Source of the DNA: Syntrophosphaera sp035450685 | GTDB lineage: Bacteria; Cloacimonadota; Cloacimonadia; Cloacimonadales; Cloacimonadaceae | DNA: 64,000 nucleotides | Assembly (NCBI GenBank): GCA_035450685.1 | Contig: DAOTNF010000008.1 | Location: forward strand, 1 to 64,000 | Reading direction: 5' to 3' | Shown: positions 59,396 to 64,000 of the stretch, in pieces | Layout: each line of letters begins with the position of its first letter | How positions within the stretch are numbered: position 1 is the stretch's first letter | Position numbers and translations under genes: made by a program | The notes under the pieces: model-generated | What the model was told of the DNA's origin: nothing | The model's input: the letters and a program-made list of their open reading frames with translations, nothing else | Database searches by the model: none

Positions 59396-61131
59396 TGAAA
59401 CCAATGAATTCTGCAGTAGAATCAAATGACCAACAGATTGACAGGCAAGCCCATACTCAGAGAATAATCGATTCAACCGCTGCCAAGAAAGTCATTGTAG
59501 CTGGACCTGGGACTGGAAAAACTACAACATTTGAACTCATTCTCAAACAATCAGGAACACAAAACAACTTGGTGCTTACCTTCATTAACCGCCTTGTGAA
59601 TGACCTGAACTGCAGACTAAGTGACTTTGCTAAGGTTAGCACTTTGCACAAGTTCTGTATGGGTATTTTCAACCGACAGTTTCCTGACTGGTACATGGTA
59701 AGTATGCTAGGTGCAATTATTAGTGAGGATACTGGGGTTAAGGAAGATATTTTCAACGAGTTATTCCATAAGCTAGATGAAACAAATCCTCTATTCAAAT
59801 TATATTTGAAAAGAGCTACATACTACAAAGCAATAAGCTTCAATGATTCAATTTATCGTATTCTGAAGAAGGCAACAAAAACTCCCAGTATAATTCCAGA
59901 TTATGATAATATATTGATAGATGAATATCAGGATTTCAGTGATTTGGAAGTTGCCTTCATAAAGCAATTGGAAAGTCATGGGAAGATTCTGATAGTAGGT
60001 GATGATGATCAGGCTATCTATGTGAAGAAATATGATTTAGGAACAAGCCTAAGAAACCTGTACCATTCCGGTATTTACCAATCGTTTAATCTGCCATATT
60101 GTAGCAGATGTCCTAAAGTAATCGTAGATTCTGTTAACGATATAGTTGCTGAGGCTACAAGAAAAGGGCATTTGAACGGAAGGATAGACAAGCAATTCAT
60201 TGCCTACGAGCCAGGGAAAGAGCTGGTTAACAGCAATTACCCTAAACTCAAAGTAGTGAACCTGGCTTCAGCTCAAGCTACAGCGCTATTTATAAACAAA
60301 TTCGTATCTTCAATCCTTGAAACGGAGTTGGAAAAATATAAACAGAGACAAAGTAATGAGCCTCTTATACTGATAATTGGCACAAAAACATACTTAACTA
60401 TGTTTAAGAACCAGTTTGCTGACCTTGCCGAGTATATGGAATCAGATCAACTCACTGCTGAGAAGAATGCTGGAATCTGTGAAGCCTATGAAATACTGTT
60501 AAAAGACGAAAATGCTAATATGGGGTGGAGACTGCTTCTCTATCATGAACCGATAAGTCCACCAAGGGTACAAAAGAAAATCATAAAGGACCCTATGAGC
60601 AACATACCTCTTGTTGATCTGGTACCTGATGGCTACAAGCAAAAACACAAGAAGATTGTTGATCTGATTAGAACGCTAATCATGTCAACCGGATCAGTAA
60701 AACAGACAGCAGAACAATCGCTGGAACATATTGTTGGGAGTTCCCAGAAAGATAACATAGTTAAGTTTTTCACTACAGGAAAAGGGCAAGACCAAATAGC
60801 TTCATGTGAAAGCCCTTCTCCAATACAACTGGTTACTTACCAAGGATCTAAAGGATTGGCAGCAGACTATGTGTTTCTTCTGGGCGTTAATAATGGAGAT
60901 ATCCCTAAGGACCCCACTAAAATTGCGGACTATGAGATCTGTGAATTTATAGTCGGGCTTACTCGGACAAAGAAAAAGTGTTATGTCCTCCCGATAAGGA
61001 ATGTTTATGGAAAGACAAAGAACAACAGTGTGTTTCTGTCGTGGATAATACCCGACCGTGTCGCAAATTCAAGGACTCTTTCTAAGGATGACGTAATTAA
61101 GTTATTTAGGCAATGCAAAAAGGAAAAGTAA
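59395..61131 (+). CDS. UvrD/Rep-like superfamily I helicase
   Basis: A 578-residue SF1A DNA helicase-like protein. Motif I is GPGTGKT (37-43), the Q-motif region includes RQAHTQRII, Ia/Ib includes STLHKF, motif II is DEYQD (176-180), motif III is VGDDDQAIY, motif V is TYQGSKGLAADYVFLL and motif VI is VGLTRTKKKCYVL. AT-rich like its partner (17/60 G+C at 59881-59940). Coupled to the HEPN-like gene by TAATG. UvrD-like helicases act in several two-gene defence pairs; here the partner is HEPN-like, not the TOPRIM-ATPase of Gabija. Confidence 0.88.
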   Translation: MKPMNSAVESNDQQIDRQAHTQRIIDSTAAKKVIVAGPGTGKTTTFELILKQSGTQNNLVLTFINRLVNDLNCRLSDFAKVSTLHKFCMGIFNRQFPDWYMVSMLGAIISEDTGVKEDIFNELFHKLDETNPLFKLYLKRATYYKAISFNDSIYRILKKATKTPSIIPDYDNILIDEYQDFSDLEVAFIKQLESHGKILIVGDDDQAIYVKKYDLGTSLRNLYHSGIYQSFNLPYCSRCPKVIVDSVNDIVAEATRKGHLNGRIDKQFIAYEPGKELVNSNYPKLKVVNLASAQATALFINKFVSSILETELEKYKQRQSNEPLILIIGTKTYLTMFKNQFADLAEYMESDQLTAEKNAGICEAYEILLKDENANMGWRLLLYHEPISPPRVQKKIIKDPMSNIPLVDLVPDGYKQKHKKIVDLIRTLIMSTGSVKQTAEQSLEHIVGSSQKDNIVKFFTTGKGQDQIASCESPSPIQLVTYQGSKGLAADYVFLLGVNNGDIPKDPTKIADYEICEFIVGLTRTKKKCYVLPIRNVYGKTKNNSVFLSWIIPDRVANSRTLSKDDVIKLFRQCKKEK

Positions 61132-61159
61132 TGAATATGAAGCAAAATGATGGTGGGTA

Positions 61160-62275
61160 TGTGTAATACAAGATTTATATTGACAAGTCATAAAAGGTCA
61201 TTATCTTGTCTCCATCTCTTAGTTAATAAGGAGCAAGACATGGGACGACAAAAGCGGAGCATTGATGCCAGTACTTTAGAATCGATTGAGCAGGCCCTTA
61301 TGGCCCTACCCAATGGATCAGTGGCCAAAAAGCTAACTATATTAGCGGGTTTTTACCATCTCAAGACGGAAGAAATACAAAAGGTCTACCGAATTAATCC
61401 CAGGACTCTTTTTCGTTGGATAAAGCAGTTCAAGGAACATGGAGTGGAGGGTCTGGTCGACCGCCCCAAAGGGCATAAGCCAGCTATCTTGAACGAAGAG
61501 ATGAAAAGTAGAATAGTGGAGTGGATCACCACCCCAAAAGACAACGAAGGGGAACCGGTATTGTGGACCCTAGACAGACTTCGGGGAGAGTTGGAAAAAG
61601 TTTATGGCGTAAAGATCAGCAAGCCAGCGATATCTGTTAACTTGGCAAAAATGAAGATTCGGTTTAGGCGGCCGCGCCCCACTCATGTCATGGCAGACAA
61701 AGAAGAACAGGCTGAGTTTAAAAAAAACTCTAGACTACCTGAAGGCAAAATCTGAACGGAATCCCGATATTCGCTTATTCTTCTTTGATGAAGCTCGTTT
61801 TGGCCTTCAAACCAGTTTGTCTAAAATCTGGGCATTGGCAGGGAACCCACTGCAGATAAAAGTCAAGCAGGCTTACCAGAATTTCTACATATATAGCTCA
61901 GTCGAGCCAAAGACCGGTGAGAACTTCTCGCTGTTCCTACCCTGGGTAAACACTGAAATGATGAATCTGTATCTGAAACAAATGAGCCTTGCCTATAAAA
62001 ATGAAGAGACTGTTATCATCATGGATCAAGCAGGCTGGCATTAATCTAAAGACCTTGTTGTCCCTAATAATATTGAAATCATTTACCTTCCACCATACTC
62101 ACCAGAGCTGAACCCTGTTGAACGTTTATGGAAGCACATGAAAACGAACTACATACATAACCGTATCTTCGATTCTCTTAAGCAGATGATAGATAAGATG
62201 GTGGATGCATTCGAAAAACTGAATAACGATAAAGTTGCTTCATTATGTCATTGTAATTATCTTGATTTATGACAT
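61160..62275 (+). mobile_element. IS630-type insertion sequence, degraded
   Basis: About 1.1 kb. Its inverted terminal repeats are imperfect: the left end reads ATGTGTAATACAAGAT and the right end, on the minus strand, ATGTCATAAATCAAGAT. TA dinucleotides occur just outside (61158-61159 and 62276-62277), as expected for IS630/mariner-type target duplication. Exact ends are uncertain by several bases. It carries one broken transposase gene. It separates the HEPN/helicase pair from the helicase at the window edge. Confidence 0.6.
61240..62272 (+). pseudogene. IS630-type transposase, frameshifted and with a nonsense codon
   Basis: The first frame (61240-61755) encodes the N-terminal helix-turn-helix part (KTEEIQKVYRINPRTLFRWIKQF, GLVDRPKGHKP, VLWTLDRLRGELEKVYGVKIS). 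The DDE part is in the next frame from about 61720: FFFDEARFG (first Asp), VIIMDQAGWH (second Asp), then after a TAA at 62042 in the same frame SKDLVVPNNIEIIYLPPYSPELNPVERLW (split here: SPELNPVERLW carries the Glu), stop at 62272. The frame change occurs at an A8 tract (61720-61727), which may be a slippage site; the TAA, in place of the Lys expected after GWH, is a real defect. RBS GGAG lies upstream of 61240. Confidence 0.85.
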
Positions 62276-62430
62276 TATAATGTATACTTTGTATAAGCTC
62301 ATCTCTGCCCAAGACTATATTATCACAGATACTTCCGGAGCTTTAGGTATAACCAGTGGCTTGTTAACCCTCTTTTCTTGCCCGATGGCTGGATGGCAGT
62401 GTAGGGACACATTTCCAACTATAAAAGCTC

Positions 62431-64000
62431 TTACTTGCTGCTGATAACATAACCCATACTCTCATACCCCTTCAATCGCTTTCTGTACATGTTCGCAAGC
62501 ATTGGTTCGTTCATATCGACATAATCGTAGATCACAACCTCTGTTTTGTTAGCATGAGCCCTATGCAGCCTGCCAGCATATTGTTGCAATACTCCTTTCC
62601 AGGATATGGGCATAGTCAGGAACAAGGTATCCAGTCTGCTGTCATCAAAGCCTTCCCCGATGTACTTTCCAGTTGCGATAATCACTCTTTCATCTTCATC
62701 GGGTATGGAATGGAGCTTATCCATTACCTCTTTCAGCTGTTTTCTGCCCATGCCACCCTTAAGTGAGATCACATGCTTTGAAAAGCCCGCAAGTTTCTGA
62801 GCAAAGAACTCCACGTGAGCAGTTCTCTCTGTTAGTACAAGTGGACTTTTCCCGGCCACGATTGCTGCAATAACGTCATCCAGAATCATGTCATTTCGTT
62901 TATTATCTTCCAGTAAGGCCTGATAAATGTCTGTGATCTTGATCTCAGCATCCTCACCACGTTTTATCATGGAGAAATCCGTATGGCGAAAAACTACCCT
63001 GTGAACGAAAGGCCTTTGCAGAACTTGAGGTTTTGCATTTACTTTATACCGGATTGGGCCGCATTGCATATACACAATGGGGTGATGCCCGTCTTGACGG
63101 ATTGGGGTGGCAGTCAGCCCATAGACATACTTTGCCCTTACGGACTTAAGAACTTGCTCAAAGCTAAAGGCAGAAATATGGTGACACTCATCCACAATCA
63201 CCATGCCATAATCCTTAACAAGCTCTTTTACTGTATGTTTGTGAGTAAGACTCTGAATTATAGCCACATCGATCTTGCCGGTTCTCTTATCTATACCTCC
63301 ACCGACTTGCCCTATCTCCGGTTCTTGCAGAAAACACTTCAGCCGCTCTACCCATTGGTTCATCAACTGCCTGCGATGTACGATGACCAGAGTATTAGTT
63401 AGCCTTTGAGCAATCATCCAGATTGCCACAACGGTCTTGCCAAATGCTGTTGTAGCTGAGAGAATACCATTTTCGTGCTTGAGCAAAGCAGTCCCGGCAA
63501 GAAGTTGTTCACTGCTTAGTTTACCAGCAAATGTTGTGTTGATTGGTGCCCCTGGAAATCTCAGATCTTTCTGGATCAGTACAATGCCCAGATTTGACAC
63601 AAGCTTTGAGAGATCTTCAAAACACCCTCTTGGGATTGTAAGGTATTTATCTGTTTCTGAGGATAGATTGATAACCCGGGGTATGTTGTAGATTGGCATT
63701 CTCATGGCTTGAGCGCGGTAGAATTCCGGATTCTGAAAGGCAGCCAGCCTGATGATATTTAACATGAGCTTCTGAGGAAGTCCGGCTTTCTCAATGTAGA
63801 TCATGTTACTCAGGACAATCTTAACCTGAGAAGGTAAATCTTTGTACTCCTCAGATTGGGCTTGTTTCGTTTCCCATGGCATGGTTTCATCCATTTCAGA
63901 TGTTTTTATCTGGGATAATCCCATCGAATCGTGACAAGAGGGTAACTCTGCGAGAATTGCGTTGATCCTTTGTTTACTGAGTCTCTCTACTTGTGACAGA
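62431..64000 (-). CDS. SF2 helicase of the TOTE conflict-system type, 5' end outside the window
   Basis: At least 522 residues are in the window; the frame is open to the edge, so the N-terminus is missing. Motif I is TTAFGKTV, motif II is VDECHHI, motif III is GLTATPIR, motif V/VI is ATGKYIGEGFDD and QYAGRLHRAH. The segment LMLNIIRLAAFQNPEFYRAQ preceding the helicase matches the module that, in TOTE systems, follows an archaeo-eukaryotic primase domain; the primase should be upstream beyond 64000. An ATG at 63924 is present but is probably internal. Convergent with the IS630 remnant. Confidence 0.8.
   Translation of the reverse strand, partial: LSQVERLSKQRINAILAELPSCHDSMGLSQIKTSEMDETMPWETKQAQSEEYKDLPSQVKIVLSNMIYIEKAGLPQKLMLNIIRLAAFQNPEFYRAQAMRMPIYNIPRVINLSSETDKYLTIPRGCFEDLSKLVSNLGIVLIQKDLRFPGAPINTTFAGKLSSEQLLAGTALLKHENGILSATTAFGKTVVAIWMIAQRLTNTLVIVHRRQLMNQWVERLKCFLQEPEIGQVGGGIDKRTGKIDVAIIQSLTHKHTVKELVKDYGMVIVDECHHISAFSFEQVLKSVRAKYVYGLTATPIRQDGHHPIVYMQCGPIRYKVNAKPQVLQRPFVHRVVFRHTDFSMIKRGEDAEIKITDIYQALLEDNKRNDMILDDVIAAIVAGKSPLVLTERTAHVEFFAQKLAGFSKHVISLKGGMGRKQLKEVMDKLHSIPDEDERVIIATGKYIGEGFDDSRLDTLFLTMPISWKGVLQQYAGRLHRAHANKTEVVIYDYVDMNEPMLANMYRKRLKGYESMGYVISSK

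Noticed and set aside
59395..61131. Gabija GajB
   Set aside because: The helicase is UvrD-like, but the partner has no ABC ATPase-TOPRIM motifs, so it is not a Gabija pair.
62235..62444. Small plus-strand frame next to the IS630 remnant
   Set aside because: It overlaps the transposase end and the IS terminal repeat, and lacks a ribosome binding site.

Overview
The window looks like one chromosomal segment of a Gram-negative, anaerobic, amino-acid-fermenting bacterium of the FCB group, most likely a Candidatus Cloacimonadota-type organism. This is inferred from the sequence, not proven. The evidence is: several beta-barrel outer-membrane proteins ending in Phe; two large secreted proteins with the same C-terminal FlgD/Por-like sorting domain (...PNPF... 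to a terminal VLMK); a four-subunit 2-oxoacid:ferredoxin oxidoreductase; and a DUF4175-type membrane protein.

Layout. 0.3-9.7 kb: a membrane/OB-fold protein, then a minus-strand run of glnS, an Omp28-like secreted thiol protein, a HAD phosphatase, rsmI, kbl, a tRNA-Leu with anticodon AAG, secG, a DMT transporter and a small lipoprotein. 9.7-10.5 kb is non-coding and holds a five-hairpin array and a copy of a dispersed repeat. 10.5-18 kb: a DUF4175 coiled-coil protein coupled to a TPR protein, then a fold-III PLP decarboxylase coupled to an Ldh_2-type dehydrogenase. 18-33 kb: an outer-membrane barrel, ndk with a coupled unknown gene, uvrB, a YitT protein, nucleoside kinase-mutL-miaA-PPIase, a ThiY-like binding protein with an ABC ATPase but no permease, a Xer recombinase and guaB. 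33-44 kb: a 1296-residue secreted FN3 protein, a porin-like barrel, and a minus-strand cluster rnhB / methyltransferase / DUF2007-pyrE / dppA-like / psuG / rlpA. 44.4-47.1 kb: the ferredoxin oxidoreductase operon (order delta-alpha-beta-gamma) closed by a UUCG-loop terminator.

47.8-64 kb is accessory DNA that reads as a defence island. It contains (i) an overlapping operon of SNF2 helicase-DUF3883 nuclease, RhuM, DUF1156 DNA methyltransferase and DUF499 ATPase; (ii) a translationally coupled pair of an HEPN-like protein (R-N-P-I-A-H motif) and a UvrD-like helicase, preceded by two hairpins with the same loop sequence; (iii) a degraded IS630-type element; and (iv) a helicase of the TOTE conflict-system type running off the window edge. 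The middle third of the methyltransferase and all of the HEPN/helicase pair are clearly AT-richer than the housekeeping genes, which suggests transfer and mosaic exchange.

The most novel structural signal is a dispersed intergenic repeat of about 320 bp, with five copies near 0, 10.1, 22.6, 37.5 and 47.4 kb. It has a conserved central inverted repeat with 17-20 bp arms, a conserved purine-rich block and, in the fuller copies, three exact-phase 11-bp tandem units (consensus TCAGCGATCAA). Every copy lies at a transcription-unit boundary, and the last one marks the left edge of the defence island.
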